Shown here: piece after piece, positions 1 through 8,870 of the stretch
Layout: the number at the start of each line of letters is the position of its first letter
Numbering within the stretch: position 1 is the stretch's first letter
Assembly (NCBI GenBank): GCA_011523825.1
Contig: WTFX01000010.1
Span: forward strand, 29,963 to 93,962
Direction: 5' to 3'
Origin: Microthrixaceae bacterium
Lineage (GTDB): Bacteria > Actinomycetota > Acidimicrobiia > Acidimicrobiales > Poriferisodalaceae
Length of the DNA: 64,000 bases
Notes under the pieces: model-generated
Databases searched by the model: none
Told to the model about the DNA's origin: nothing
The model's input: the letters and a program-made list of their open reading frames with translations, nothing else
Made by a program: the position numbers and the translations under genes

Positions 1-1
1 G

Positions 2-811
2 GGCGGAAGCGCCCGGTTCAGCTCGGCGCCGGAGGCGTCATTCGAGAACCAGTTCGGCATGTCGGTGCCCGGCGGCTACGCGCTGGCTGCGGCACGGCAC
101 ATGCACGAGTTCGGCACCACCTCCGAACAACTGGCCGAGGTCAAGGTGGCTGCCTCGACCCACGCGCAGCACAACCCCCACGCGTTCCTGCAAGACGTCG
201 TGACGGTAGAAGAGGTGGTGTCCTCGCCGATCATCTCCGATCCGCTGCACCGGTTGGACTGCTGCGTGATCACCGACGGCGGGGGAGCGCTCGTGCTGGT
301 CAGCGAAGCGGTGGCAGCGTCGCTCGACCGTCACTGCACCCCGGTACTGGGCACGGGCACGTCGATCAAGCACACCTCGGGCGGTCGCATCGATCTGACC
401 CACACCGGCGCGATTCGCTCAGGCCCTCTGGCGTTCAGCGAGGCTGGCGTGACGCCTGCCGACATCGACTACGCGTCGATCTACGACAGCTTCACCATCA
501 CCGTCCTGATGACGCTGGAAGACCTCGGTTTCTGCAACAAGGGCGACGGCGGGCGCTTCGTGTCCGACGGCGCATTGCAGGCTCCAGGCGGCACCCTGCC
601 GTTCAACACCGACGGCGGTGGCCTGTGCAACAACCATCCCGCCAACCGCGGCGGCATGACCAAGGTGGTCGAAGCCGTGCGGCAGCTGCGCGGCGAGGCG
701 CACCCGGCCGTGCAGGTGCCCGACTGCGAGCTGGCCCTGGCGCACGGCACAGGCGGCAGCCTCGCCACTCGCATGGGCAGCGCCACGCTCGTCCTGGGCA
801 GGTCGGCATGA
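2..811 (+). CDS. Thiolase-like protein (SCP2/lipid-transfer thiolase type), 5' truncated
   Basis: The reading frame is open from the window edge, so the start lies upstream; about 269 codons are visible. The C-terminal half has the layout of SCP2-type thiolases: an internal NTDGGGLCNNHPANRGG stretch matching the GG-x-GHP-x-G catalytic His loop, and a final ALAHGTGGS loop where classical degradative thiolases carry a second active-site Cys. That Cys is absent here, which is usual for the thiolases that pair with DUF35 proteins. The stop is followed 40 bp later by a DUF35 gene, the standard partner. Such pairs act in CoA-ester cleavage or condensation, including Ltp2/ChsH2-type retro-aldol cleavage in steroid side-chain breakdown. 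The family is clear; the substrate is not. Confidence 0.85.
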   Translation, partial: GGSARFSSAPEASFENQFGMSVPGGYALAAARHMHEFGTTSEQLAEVKVAASTHAQHNPHAFLQDVVTVEEVVSSPIISDPLHRLDCCVITDGGGALVLVSEAVAASLDRHCTPVLGTGTSIKHTSGGRIDLTHTGAIRSGPLAFSEAGVTPADIDYASIYDSFTITVLMTLEDLGFCNKGDGGRFVSDGALQAPGGTLPFNTDGGGLCNNHPANRGGMTKVVEAVRQLRGEAHPAVQVPDCELALAHGTGGSLATRMGSATLVLGRSA

Positions 812-851
812 ACCGGGTCGGAACGAGCCGAGTCCGAGCGAGGTCGCTGCC

Positions 852-1271
852 ATGACCGATCTGGGTCCATCGGGGCTGCCCGTCCCGTCGCCGAACCCCA
901 ACCTCGAAACGCAGCGGTTCTGGGACGCCACCGCCGAAGGCCGGCTGGAGCTGCCCCGCTGCGACAACTGCGGCCACGTCGTGTGGTACCCGCGGGAACG
1001 CTGCGATCAGTGCGGCAACACCTCGGTGACCTGGTTCGAGGCTTCGGGACGCGGCACCGTGTACAGCTGCACGGTCACCCGGCGCATCCCCGGTTCGTGG
1101 CGCAAGGCCGCACCGTTCGTGCTGGCCTACGTGGAGCTCGACGAGGGTCCCCGGGTGATGACCAACATCGTCGGCTGCGACCCCGAAGCGGTTCACATCG
1201 GCCAGGTGGTGCACGCCGTCTTCGACCCCACCCCCGACGGCCCCGGCCTGCTGCGGTTCATCCCCGCCTGA
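852..1271 (+). CDS. DUF35 Zn-ribbon / OB-fold acyl-CoA-associated protein
   Basis: 139 residues. An N-terminal helix is followed by a rubredoxin-like zinc ribbon with Cys37-x2-Cys40 and Cys51-x2-Cys54, then an OB-fold. This is the full DUF35 architecture. These proteins bind and stabilise SCP2-type thiolases and supply part of the acyl-CoA channel. The gene lies 40 bp after the thiolase on the same strand, so the two probably form a heteromeric complex. The ATG at 852 gives the usual family length. Confidence 0.88.
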   Translation: MTDLGPSGLPVPSPNPNLETQRFWDATAEGRLELPRCDNCGHVVWYPRERCDQCGNTSVTWFEASGRGTVYSCTVTRRIPGSWRKAAPFVLAYVELDEGPRVMTNIVGCDPEAVHIGQVVHAVFDPTPDGPGLLRFIPA

Positions 1272-1296
1272 CAGCGTTCAGCAAGCTGAGCCGGAG

Positions 1297-1734
<438 letters not shown>

Positions 1735-1738
1735 GCGC

Positions 1739-2125
1739 TCAGGGAATGATCGCGTCGACTTCGATCTCGATGACCAAGTCGGGATGGATCAGCGCCGACA
1801 CCTCGACGAGGGTCGAGGCCGGCCTGATGTCGGCGAATGCCTCACCGTGAGCCCGGACGAAGTCGTCGATCATGCCGATGTCGGTGATGAATGTGCGCAC
1901 CCGCACCACGTCGGTCATCTGGGCTCCGGCTTCTGCCAGCGCTCGCTCGATGACGCCCAGCGTGTACGTCGCCTGCCCGTAGCAGTCGCCCGGATGCACC
2001 ACGCCGTCAGGACCAAGCGATGTGCTGCCCGACACGGCGACCCAGTCGCCGAGGCGTACCGCGCGCGAATAGCCGGCGACAGCCTCCATCGGCCCGCCGC
2101 TCGAGATGTTCTGTCGTTCACTCAT
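1739..2125 (-). CDS. RidA/YjgF family enamine/imine deaminase-like protein
   Basis: 128 residues from the ATG at 2125. The frame is open further upstream, but only this start gives a normal RidA length and N-terminus. The sequence has the family pattern: an early strand, a GDWVAVSGSTSLGPDG loop, and a VVRVRTFITD segment with the Arg that binds the carboxylate of imine intermediates. RidA proteins hydrolyse reactive enamines and imines released by PLP enzymes. It heads a two-gene unit with dtd. Confidence 0.85.
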   Translation of the reverse strand: MSERQNISSGGPMEAVAGYSRAVRLGDWVAVSGSTSLGPDGVVHPGDCYGQATYTLGVIERALAEAGAQMTDVVRVRTFITDIGMIDDFVRAHGEAFADIRPASTLVEVSALIHPDLVIEIEVDAIIP

Positions 2126-2232
2126 GGAGGCATTCTCGCAAATCGGCGCCGAGGCGGACGCTGGGCGATGCTCATCGCACCAAGTCGGGCAAGCGCAGGC
2201 CGCAGCTGCACTCCCTCTGCGGATGCAGCCGC

Positions 2233-4659
2233 TCAGGTGATGGCGCCGGCAATGACGAGCTCGGCGATCTTGTCGGCGTCGTAGCCGAGGATCCCTTCGA
2301 GCACCTCCATGTTGTGCTCCCCGAACATCGGGCCGCCCCACAGCGGCCGGCCGGGCGTGCGCGACAGCTCGAAGTTGCTGTTTTCGACCCAGGTGTGGCC
2401 GTGCTTGGCGTGCGGCACCGACAGGAAGTGCTCGCGGGAGACGATCTGCGGGTCGGCCATGAGATCTGCTGCGTCGTTCACGCGGTGGGCGGGCACGCCG
2501 CACGCTTGGAGAACCGCCTCGATGTCCGCTGCTTCCTGAGGCTCAGTCCACGCAGTGATCGCGGCGTCGATGGTCTCGGAGCGCGCTCGACGTCCAGCGA
2601 CGTCGAGTCCGCGCAGTTCGGCGTCTGCATCAAGCAGGTTCGCCAGCGCCGCCCAGTGCTTATCGGTCTCGCAGGCGATCGCCACCCAGCGGTCGTCTCC
2701 GGCCGCGGGATACACACCGTGAGGGCACATGTGGCGGTCAGCGTTGCCGTTCCGGCCGGCAGTGCGCCCATTGATCTCCTCGTCAGCGAACTCGGTCGCC
2801 AGGAAGTGCAGCGCGCCCTCCATCTGGGCGAAGTCGATGTGCTGGCCCCGCCCGGTGCGGTCCCGCTCGGCCAGCGCAGACAGAATCAGCATCACGCCCA
2901 GCTTCGGCGAGATGTAGTCGGTGTAGGCGGTGAACGGCCCCGCTGGGATGCGGTCGGGCCAGCCGGTCACCGGATAGAAGCCGGCGATGGCTGCCGCCAT
3001 GGTGCCGAAGCCGGCATACAGGCGCATCGGCCCGGTCTGGCCCATGAGGCAGCTCGAGAACATGACGAGCTCGGGATTCACCTCGCGCAGCACGTCGTAG
3101 GTGAGGCCCCAGTTCTCCATCGCCTTGGGCGAGAACGACTCGGTGAGCACGTCGCACCATGCGACAAGGTCGAGCACCACTGCTCGCGCCTCAGGCAGCG
3201 ACAGGTCGAGCGTCAGGTCCATCTTCCCGGCATTGATCGAGTGGAACTGCAGGGCATTCTCCTGCCCGCCTTCCTCGCCGATGAAGGGGTGGACACCGCG
3301 CAGCACGTCGGGCTTCAGCTCGCTCTCGACCTTCACGACGGTGGCGCCGTAGTCGGCAAGCGTGCGCGTGGCGCCCGGTCCCGCCAGCGCCCACATGAAG
3401 TCGAGGACCTTGACGTCGTCGAGCGGGCGCTCCATCGAGCGACCTGTGGCAGCGATCTCGGCGCGAGGGCGAGAGGTGATGCCCGTGCCTGCAGGGCCGT
3501 CGCTGCCGAGGTGCAGCTCGGTGTGCTCGCCGAGCTTCGGCGCGACGGGCAGGAGCGGCAGCGGGCCGGCCGTGGTCTTGGCCAGCGATCCGCATAGGCG
3601 CACGGGCGCGGGACCGCCAGCACGGGGCACGTCGACGCGCTCCCAGTAGTCGCGTACTTCAAGGTGCTCGAGCGCGAGCACGTCGGCTGTTGTCGTGACG
3701 GGCGCGATGAGCAGGTTGTCGGTCAGTGCGCGTTCCAGCAGCTCGGCCTTGGTCTTGCTGGCCACGAACGCCGTCAGGGCCTTGATGGCCCGGTCGAAGG
3801 TGTCCATCGACTCGCGGCCCTCCACGATGGCCATGCCGAAGTCCACCCAGTCCTTGTCGCGCAGCTCGGGCTCGCAGAAGCCCTCGTCGCAGGCCCACGA
3901 CAGGATCCGGCTCGTGAAGGGAGCGATCATCGGGCCGAACAGGAAGGTGACGGTCACGTGGCCGTCAGCACACTCGTACACCCACGGGATGAGGAAGCCC
4001 CCGAGGTCGACCGCTCCGGGGAGCCGGACCGGCACGTCGCCGCCGGTCAGCACCGTCATCATCTGGAATTGCGTGCAGTCCACGAACGACTGCTGAGCTG
4101 AGGTGTCCACGTGCTGGCCCAGCCCTGAGGTCTGCCGTTCGTGCAGGGCCATGAGCACCGCGCCTGCAGTGTCCACCGCAGCGTTGTGCCACGTCTGCGG
4201 CGAGCCGATCCGCACGGGTGCCCGATCACGGTCGCCGGTCAGCGACATCGTGCCGCTCGACGCGGCGATGGTGAGGTCGGTAGCGGCCCAGGCTGTCTTG
4301 GGACCGGTCTCGCCGAACGGCGTGATGGACGCGGTCACCAGCGCCGGGTCGGCGGCGCGCAGCGCATCGAGGTCGACGTCGAACGCGCCGCACGAGATCA
4401 CCGCATCACAGCCGGCGGCCAGCTCGGCAATCCGGGCCGGTTCCTCGATGACTACCGAGTGCTTTCCCCGGTTGTAGACGAGGAACTCGATGGCACGCTC
4501 AGGATCGACCACATCGTCGACGTACGGACCCCGGTGCCGGGTGCGATGGCCGGCAGGCGGCTCGCAGAGCACCACCTCGGCACCGAGCTGGGCGAGCAGC
4601 AGGCCGGCGAGGTGGCCGCGGTCGTCGGTCAGATCCAGTATCCGGTAGCCGTCCAGCAC
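2233..4659 (-). CDS. Tandem (two-domain) CaiB/BaiF class III CoA-transferase
   Basis: 808 residues, about twice the usual 400-residue CaiB length, starting at GTG 4659. Two complete CaiB/BaiF units are joined by a linker at about residues 395-415. Each keeps the catalytic Asp that forms the acyl-enzyme anhydride: Asp185 in GQHVDTS and Asp609 in GQHIDFA. Class III transferases move CoA between carboxylic acids and normally work as interlocked dimers, so the fusion probably folds as an internal pseudo-dimer. Fused forms are known in mycobacteria. The substrate cannot be told from sequence. It is divergent from the ABC importer genes to its right. Confidence 0.88.
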   Translation of the reverse strand: MLDGYRILDLTDDRGHLAGLLLAQLGAEVVLCEPPAGHRTRHRGPYVDDVVDPERAIEFLVYNRGKHSVVIEEPARIAELAAGCDAVISCGAFDVDLDALRAADPALVTASITPFGETGPKTAWAATDLTIAASSGTMSLTGDRDRAPVRIGSPQTWHNAAVDTAGAVLMALHERQTSGLGQHVDTSAQQSFVDCTQFQMMTVLTGGDVPVRLPGAVDLGGFLIPWVYECADGHVTVTFLFGPMIAPFTSRILSWACDEGFCEPELRDKDWVDFGMAIVEGRESMDTFDRAIKALTAFVASKTKAELLERALTDNLLIAPVTTTADVLALEHLEVRDYWERVDVPRAGGPAPVRLCGSLAKTTAGPLPLLPVAPKLGEHTELHLGSDGPAGTGITSRPRAEIAATGRSMERPLDDVKVLDFMWALAGPGATRTLADYGATVVKVESELKPDVLRGVHPFIGEEGGQENALQFHSINAGKMDLTLDLSLPEARAVVLDLVAWCDVLTESFSPKAMENWGLTYDVLREVNPELVMFSSCLMGQTGPMRLYAGFGTMAAAIAGFYPVTGWPDRIPAGPFTAYTDYISPKLGVMLILSALAERDRTGRGQHIDFAQMEGALHFLATEFADEEINGRTAGRNGNADRHMCPHGVYPAAGDDRWVAIACETDKHWAALANLLDADAELRGLDVAGRRARSETIDAAITAWTEPQEAADIEAVLQACGVPAHRVNDAADLMADPQIVSREHFLSVPHAKHGHTWVENSNFELSRTPGRPLWGGPMFGEHNMEVLEGILGYDADKIAELVIAGAIT

Positions 4660-4713
4660 GTCTTCCCGCTCCTAGGTCGCTGTCTGGGTCTAGCGCAGCG
4701 TTAGTTTGCTGCC

Positions 4714-6516
4714 GTGACATCGCTCCCTGCACACGTGCACCTCGCAGCTCGGCCAGAACGGCTCCGTCGCCGAGCATCGCCGCGGGCGTATGTCCGGCGC
4801 CTCGCTGCCGCTGCGATCGTTGCGGCGTTGGTTGCCGGGGCATGCGGGAGCGATCCTGCTGCGGAAGATTCGGCGCCTGAGACGACGGCCAGCGCCGCCG
4901 TCGACGCAGATGTCCCCGATGCCGCAGAGGAGTCCAGCGGCGGCACGCTCGTGCTGGCCGTCGAGCAGTGGCCCGAGTGCGTCAACCCGGTCACGTCGTG
5001 TGCCAATGCCACCTGGACGATCTGGTCGGTGCTGATCCACTACCTGCCGAGGCTTATGGAGCTCGATCAGACGAACACCTACGTGGCGTCGTCGCTGCTC
5101 GTCGAGGAACCAACGGTTGCGAACGGCGGCCTCGTCACCGCAGACGACGGCACGTTCACGCTCACCTACCGCCTGAACCCCGATGCGACGTGGAGCGACG
5201 GCACGCCCATCACCAGCACCGACGTCTGGTTCAGCTGGCGCGCCGGGCTCGACACCACCGGCACGCTCAGCACGATCGGTCTGGATCTCATCACCGACAT
5301 CGACCATTCCGATCCCCACACGGCGGTCATCACGTTCAGCGAGCCGTACGCACCCTGGCCGACGCTGTTCGGCGGCCTGCTGCCGGCGCACGAGCTGGGC
5401 CCAGACACCGACATCGCCGACAAGTGGAACGACGAGATCACGGTCTCGGGCGGGCCGTGGATCCAGGAGGAATGGAACCAGGAGCAGCACATCTTGGTAC
5501 CCAACCGCAGCTACTGGGATGCCGAGCGCATCCCGCTGGTGGATCGGGTGGTGATGGTGCCTCGCGAGGACACCGACTCCGAACTGCTGGCGCTGCAGAC
5601 CGGCGAAGCGATGGCCGCCTTCCCCCAGCCCTTCCCCGGTGCTCGCCAGCGCATCACCGGCGATCTGAGCTACAAGGTCGCCGAGGGCACCTACATGGAA
5701 GGCCTCTGGATCAATCAGAACGCGCCTGATCGCCGCTTCGACATGACGCGCAACGTCCGCCAGGCCGTCGCCTACGCACTCGACCGCGAGCGCATCGCCG
5801 AGATCGCGCTGGGCACGATCACTGCTGACCCGCCGGTCCTGCAGTGCACGGGATGGAACCCCGGGTTCGGTCCTTGGTGCCAGGACGACTTCGCGCGTTA
5901 CACCCAGGATGCGGCCAAGGTCGCAGAGCTGCTCGAGGCCGAGGGCTGGACCCGGCCCGACCCCGAGGGGCTGTGGGTGAACGCCGACGGCGAAGAGCTG
6001 GTGCTGGCATGGAACACCGTCGCCGGCAACAACCGGCGCGAGGACGTGCAGGCGCTCGTGGTCGACATGACCGCTCCGCTGGGCATCGGCTGGGAGATCA
6101 TCAACTACGACCCCGGCGAGCTGTTCCAGAACCGGCTGCCGGCGCTGAATTACGGACCGGTGGCGCTGTTCGCGAACAGCACCAATCCGGACCCCTCCGT
6201 GGCCAATCTCTATGACATCGACGGCATTCCCACCGAGGAGAACGAGTACACGGGCCAGAACTTCACGGCCTACCGCAATCAGCAGGCCAGCGATCTGGCG
6301 TTCGCCATCGACGCCGAGGTGGACCCGGACGCCCGCCTGGAGCTGGTCCACGAGTTGAGCCAGATCCTGGCCGCCGACGTGCCGTGGATCCCGCTGTACA
6401 TGCTGCCCAACATGATCATCTGGGACACCACCGCGGTCTCAGGACCCGGGGCGTACGTGTCGAGTCCCTACGGCGGGTTCTTCGACATCTTCGACTGGAC
6501 GGTCCACCCGAATTGA
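4714..6516 (+). CDS. ABC-type peptide/nickel-family substrate-binding lipoprotein (SBP family 5)
   Basis: 600 residues from GTG 4714. An Arg-rich N-terminus leads into a hydrophobic segment ending ALVAGAC, with Cys44 as the likely lipidation site; the lipobox is slightly non-canonical. The mature part has the family 5 pattern: an opening GGTLVLAVEQWP strand, the DATWSDGTPITSTDVWFSW signature, and a late VRQAVAYALDRERIAEIALG region. It should capture an oligopeptide or other amphipathic solute outside the membrane and hand it to the two permeases encoded next. The real start could be a little downstream. Confidence 0.9.
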   Translation: MTSLPAHVHLAARPERLRRRASPRAYVRRLAAAAIVAALVAGACGSDPAAEDSAPETTASAAVDADVPDAAEESSGGTLVLAVEQWPECVNPVTSCANATWTIWSVLIHYLPRLMELDQTNTYVASSLLVEEPTVANGGLVTADDGTFTLTYRLNPDATWSDGTPITSTDVWFSWRAGLDTTGTLSTIGLDLITDIDHSDPHTAVITFSEPYAPWPTLFGGLLPAHELGPDTDIADKWNDEITVSGGPWIQEEWNQEQHILVPNRSYWDAERIPLVDRVVMVPREDTDSELLALQTGEAMAAFPQPFPGARQRITGDLSYKVAEGTYMEGLWINQNAPDRRFDMTRNVRQAVAYALDRERIAEIALGTITADPPVLQCTGWNPGFGPWCQDDFARYTQDAAKVAELLEAEGWTRPDPEGLWVNADGEELVLAWNTVAGNNRREDVQALVVDMTAPLGIGWEIINYDPGELFQNRLPALNYGPVALFANSTNPDPSVANLYDIDGIPTEENEYTGQNFTAYRNQQASDLAFAIDAEVDPDARLELVHELSQILAADVPWIPLYMLPNMIIWDTTAVSGPGAYVSSPYGGFFDIFDWTVHPN

Positions 6517-6594
6517 ACGCCCGACTGAACGCTCGCTGCGTGAGAACGCCCCAAGCGAACGACTAGCCGGCGAGCGGCTGGCAGGCTCTCGACC

Positions 6595-7581
6595 GTGACG
6601 CGCTACGTCCTGCGCCGCATTGCGACGATGGCGCCGATCCTGCTGGCCATCTCGATCGCTGTGTTCTGGGCAGCGAACCGGATCGCCAGGCCGGGGGGCG
6701 ACCTGGCCATCAATCCCAGAGTCACCCCGGCGGACCGGGCTGACTATTTTGAATCGCTGGGGCTCAACGATCCGTTCTTCTTGCGCTACCTGAGTTGGCT
6801 GGGCGACTTCGTGAGGGGCGATCTGGGCACGTCGCTCGTACGCAACGGATCCGACGTGTGGCCATTCGTGCGCACAGCGTTGGCCAACACGCTGGTGCTG
6901 GTGAGCTTGGCGGTTGTGCTCTCGCTGGTGGCGGGAATCACGATCGGCGCGATCTCGGCCATTCGCCGCGGCTCGTTCATCGACTACTCGGCCACCACGG
7001 TCTCGTTCTTGGGGATTTCGATCCCGGTGTTCTGGCTCGGCCTGATGCTGCAGCTCTTCTTCGGGCTGTACCTGGCGAATTGGCTGGGCATCACGCCACC
7101 GTTGCTGCCGACTGCAGGGCTCTACTCGCCGGGCCAGCAGGGCTTCGATCTGGTGGATCGCCTGCGGCATCTGGTGCTGCCAGCTATGACGCTGTCGCTC
7201 CAGCTCATCGCGGTTTACAGCCGTTACATGCGGGCAAGCCTGCTCGATGTCATGAGCTCGGATCACATCCGGGCCGCCCGTGGCAGGGGCTTGCGGGAGC
7301 GCACCGTGGTGGTCCGCCACGGCGTGCGCAACGCGCTGATCCCGGTGACGACGCAGGCCGCAGTCGACATGGGACAGCTCGTGGGCGGGCTCATCGTGAC
7401 CGAGCTGGTGTTCCAGTACCCGGGCATGGGCCGGCTGTTCGTCGATGCCATGACCGGGGGCGACTACCCCATGCTGCTGGCGATCACCATGATCGTCGCC
7501 GCCGCGGTGATGTTGTTGAATCTGGCCGCCGATCTGTTCTACGGCGTGCTCGACCCGAGGATCCGTCGTGGCAGCCGCTGA
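6595..7581 (+). CDS. ABC transporter permease, DppB/OppB type
   Basis: 328 residues from GTG 6595. An N-terminal transmembrane helix (about 10-28) precedes a large extracytoplasmic loop, then five further helices. The cytoplasmic EAA loop reads ARGRGLRERTVVVRHGVRNA, the usual contact site for the ATPase. It forms the membrane channel together with the DppC-like protein, whose start overlaps its 3' end by 14 bp. It lies 78 bp after the binding-protein gene in the same operon. Confidence 0.92.
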   Translation: MTRYVLRRIATMAPILLAISIAVFWAANRIARPGGDLAINPRVTPADRADYFESLGLNDPFFLRYLSWLGDFVRGDLGTSLVRNGSDVWPFVRTALANTLVLVSLAVVLSLVAGITIGAISAIRRGSFIDYSATTVSFLGISIPVFWLGLMLQLFFGLYLANWLGITPPLLPTAGLYSPGQQGFDLVDRLRHLVLPAMTLSLQLIAVYSRYMRASLLDVMSSDHIRAARGRGLRERTVVVRHGVRNALIPVTTQAAVDMGQLVGGLIVTELVFQYPGMGRLFVDAMTGGDYPMLLAITMIVAAAVMLLNLAADLFYGVLDPRIRRGSR

Positions 7582-8494
7582 GACCCCCGTCGTCGAACGG
7601 CCGGCGGTCCTCGTCTGGCGCAGGTTCTCCCATCGCCGCGTCGCGCTGGTGTCGCTGGCGGTGCTCGTGGGCATTGCGCTGGCGACAGTCGGTGCCGAGC
7701 TGCTGGCGCCGTACCCGCAGGGCCGCACGCACGCCACCGACGTGCTCGCCGATCCGGGTCGCGACTACCTGTTAGGCACCGACACCCTCGGCCGGGACAC
7801 GCTGAGCCAGATGCTCTACGCCGGCCGGGTCACCCTCGCGGTCGGCGTGTCGGTGGCGCTGCTGGCAACCTTCGGCGGGACGCTGATCGGCATGGTCGCG
7901 GGCTACGTGGGCGGTGCCGTCGACGCAGCGCTGATGCGGCTGACCGACACGCTGCTCGCCTTGCCTGGCTTGATGGTGGTGATGATGGGCGCCCGGATGC
8001 TGGGCGACGGCATCTTCGACGTGGTGCTGGTGCTGTCGCTGCTGGGATGGATGGCGGTGGCCCGGATCATCCGGGGCAAGGTGCTGTCGCTGCGCGAGCA
8101 GGAATTCGTCGCTGCGGCACGGGCGATGGGAGCGGGCCCTGGGCGAGTCATGTTCCGTCACCTGCTGCCGAATCTGGTGGGGGAGATGGCCGTGGCGGTC
8201 TCGCTTGCGACGGCGGGCGCCATCCTGGCCGAGTCGGTGCTCAGCTTCCTGGGGTTCGGCGTCAGCGCAGCCCACACGCCCACCTGGGGGAACATGCTGG
8301 GCGGCAACGAGGGCTTCATGACGGTCGCGCCGTGGTTGGTGATCTCGCCGGGCATCGCCATCGTCGTCACCGTCTTGGCCGTCAATTTCGTCGGTGACGG
8401 CCTGCGCGACGCATTCGACGTGCGCAGCGACGGGCAAGAGCGACAGCCCCGCCGAGCATCGCCGCGGGGTGCAAGCGCCGGAACGCCCCGATAG
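7568..8494 (+). CDS. ABC transporter permease, DppC/OppC type
   Basis: 308 residues from GTG 7568, overlapping the DppB-like gene by 14 bp, which suggests translational coupling. It has the DppC arrangement: one N-terminal helix, a GTDTLGRDTLSQMLYAG periplasmic signature, and a core of five helices with the EAA loop AAARAMGAGPGRVMFRHLLP. The C-terminus ends in a basic, probably disordered tail. No DppD/DppF ATPase gene follows; the next gene is HU, so the complete importer must borrow ATPases encoded elsewhere. Confidence 0.92.
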   Translation: MAAAETPVVERPAVLVWRRFSHRRVALVSLAVLVGIALATVGAELLAPYPQGRTHATDVLADPGRDYLLGTDTLGRDTLSQMLYAGRVTLAVGVSVALLATFGGTLIGMVAGYVGGAVDAALMRLTDTLLALPGLMVVMMGARMLGDGIFDVVLVLSLLGWMAVARIIRGKVLSLREQEFVAAARAMGAGPGRVMFRHLLPNLVGEMAVAVSLATAGAILAESVLSFLGFGVSAAHTPTWGNMLGGNEGFMTVAPWLVISPGIAIVVTVLAVNFVGDGLRDAFDVRSDGQERQPRRASPRGASAGTPR

Positions 8495-8512
8495 ACAGCG
8501 GGCCGCAATTCC

Positions 8513-8544
8513 ACCACTTCAGGGCTTTTGTGTGCTGAGGTGGT
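8513..8544 (+). promoter_or_regulatory. Stem-loop in the HU gene leader
   Basis: ACCACTTCAG and CTGAGGTGGT can pair over 10 bp (one G-T) around a 12-base loop, between the permease stop and the HU start. It may act as a weak terminator for the ABC operon or as a leader structure of HU. There is no T-tract directly behind it. Confidence 0.35.
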
Positions 8545-8575
8545 ACCCCGAATCGTTTCAGAGAGGAACTGGACC

Positions 8576-8854
8576 GTGGCGAACAAGGCAGAGACCATCA
8601 AGGCAGTAGCCGGCGAAGCCGGTGTGACTGCGAGCGACGCGGAGCGGACGCTGTCAGCATTCTTCGATCTCGTGGCAGCAGAAGTGAAGGCCGGCGGCAA
8701 GGTGACCTGGCCGGGATTCGGCTCCTTCTCCATGTCTGAGCGCGGTGCCCGCATGGGCCGCAACCCCCAGACCGGCGAGTCCATTCAGATCGGTCCGAGC
8801 CGTTCGCTGAAGCTGGCAACTGCTGCTGCCATGAAGAAGCAGCTGATGGCCTGA
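8576..8854 (+). CDS. hup: HU-family DNA-binding protein
   Basis: 92 residues. I place the start at GTG 8576, giving MANKAETIKAVAG, because an AGAGGA ribosome binding site lies about 8 bases upstream and because this is the normal HU N-terminus. The body shows the HU pattern with GKVTWPGFGSFSMSERGAR, the RNPQTGESIQI DNA-binding arm and the final helix. It compacts and bends DNA as a dimer. It is a single-gene unit converging on the MFS gene; the two stop codons share one hairpin. Confidence 0.95.
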   Translation: MANKAETIKAVAGEAGVTASDAERTLSAFFDLVAAEVKAGGKVTWPGFGSFSMSERGARMGRNPQTGESIQIGPSRSLKLATAAAMKKQLMA

Positions 8855-8870
8855 GCTGACGCTCAGCTCA
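8852..8870. terminator. Hairpin shared by two convergent stop codons
   Basis: TGAGCTGA-CGC-TCAGCTCA is a perfect 8-bp inverted repeat. Its left arm begins with the HU stop and its right arm contains the complement of the MFS stop. Directly after it, GGCGCC occurs twice (8873-8878 and 8885-8890), giving a second possible stem. With no T-tract it is at best a bidirectional, Rho-type or transcript-protecting end. Confidence 0.5.

Noticed and set aside
2020..3597. Long plus-strand frame opposite the tandem CaiB gene
   Set aside because: The CaiB motifs are on the minus strand; the opposite frame has the His/Arg/Gln-rich composition typical of antisense shadows.
4690..6351. Long minus-strand frame opposite the peptide-binding lipoprotein
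   Set aside because: The plus strand has a complete family 5 binding protein with signal peptide; the antisense product has no motif.
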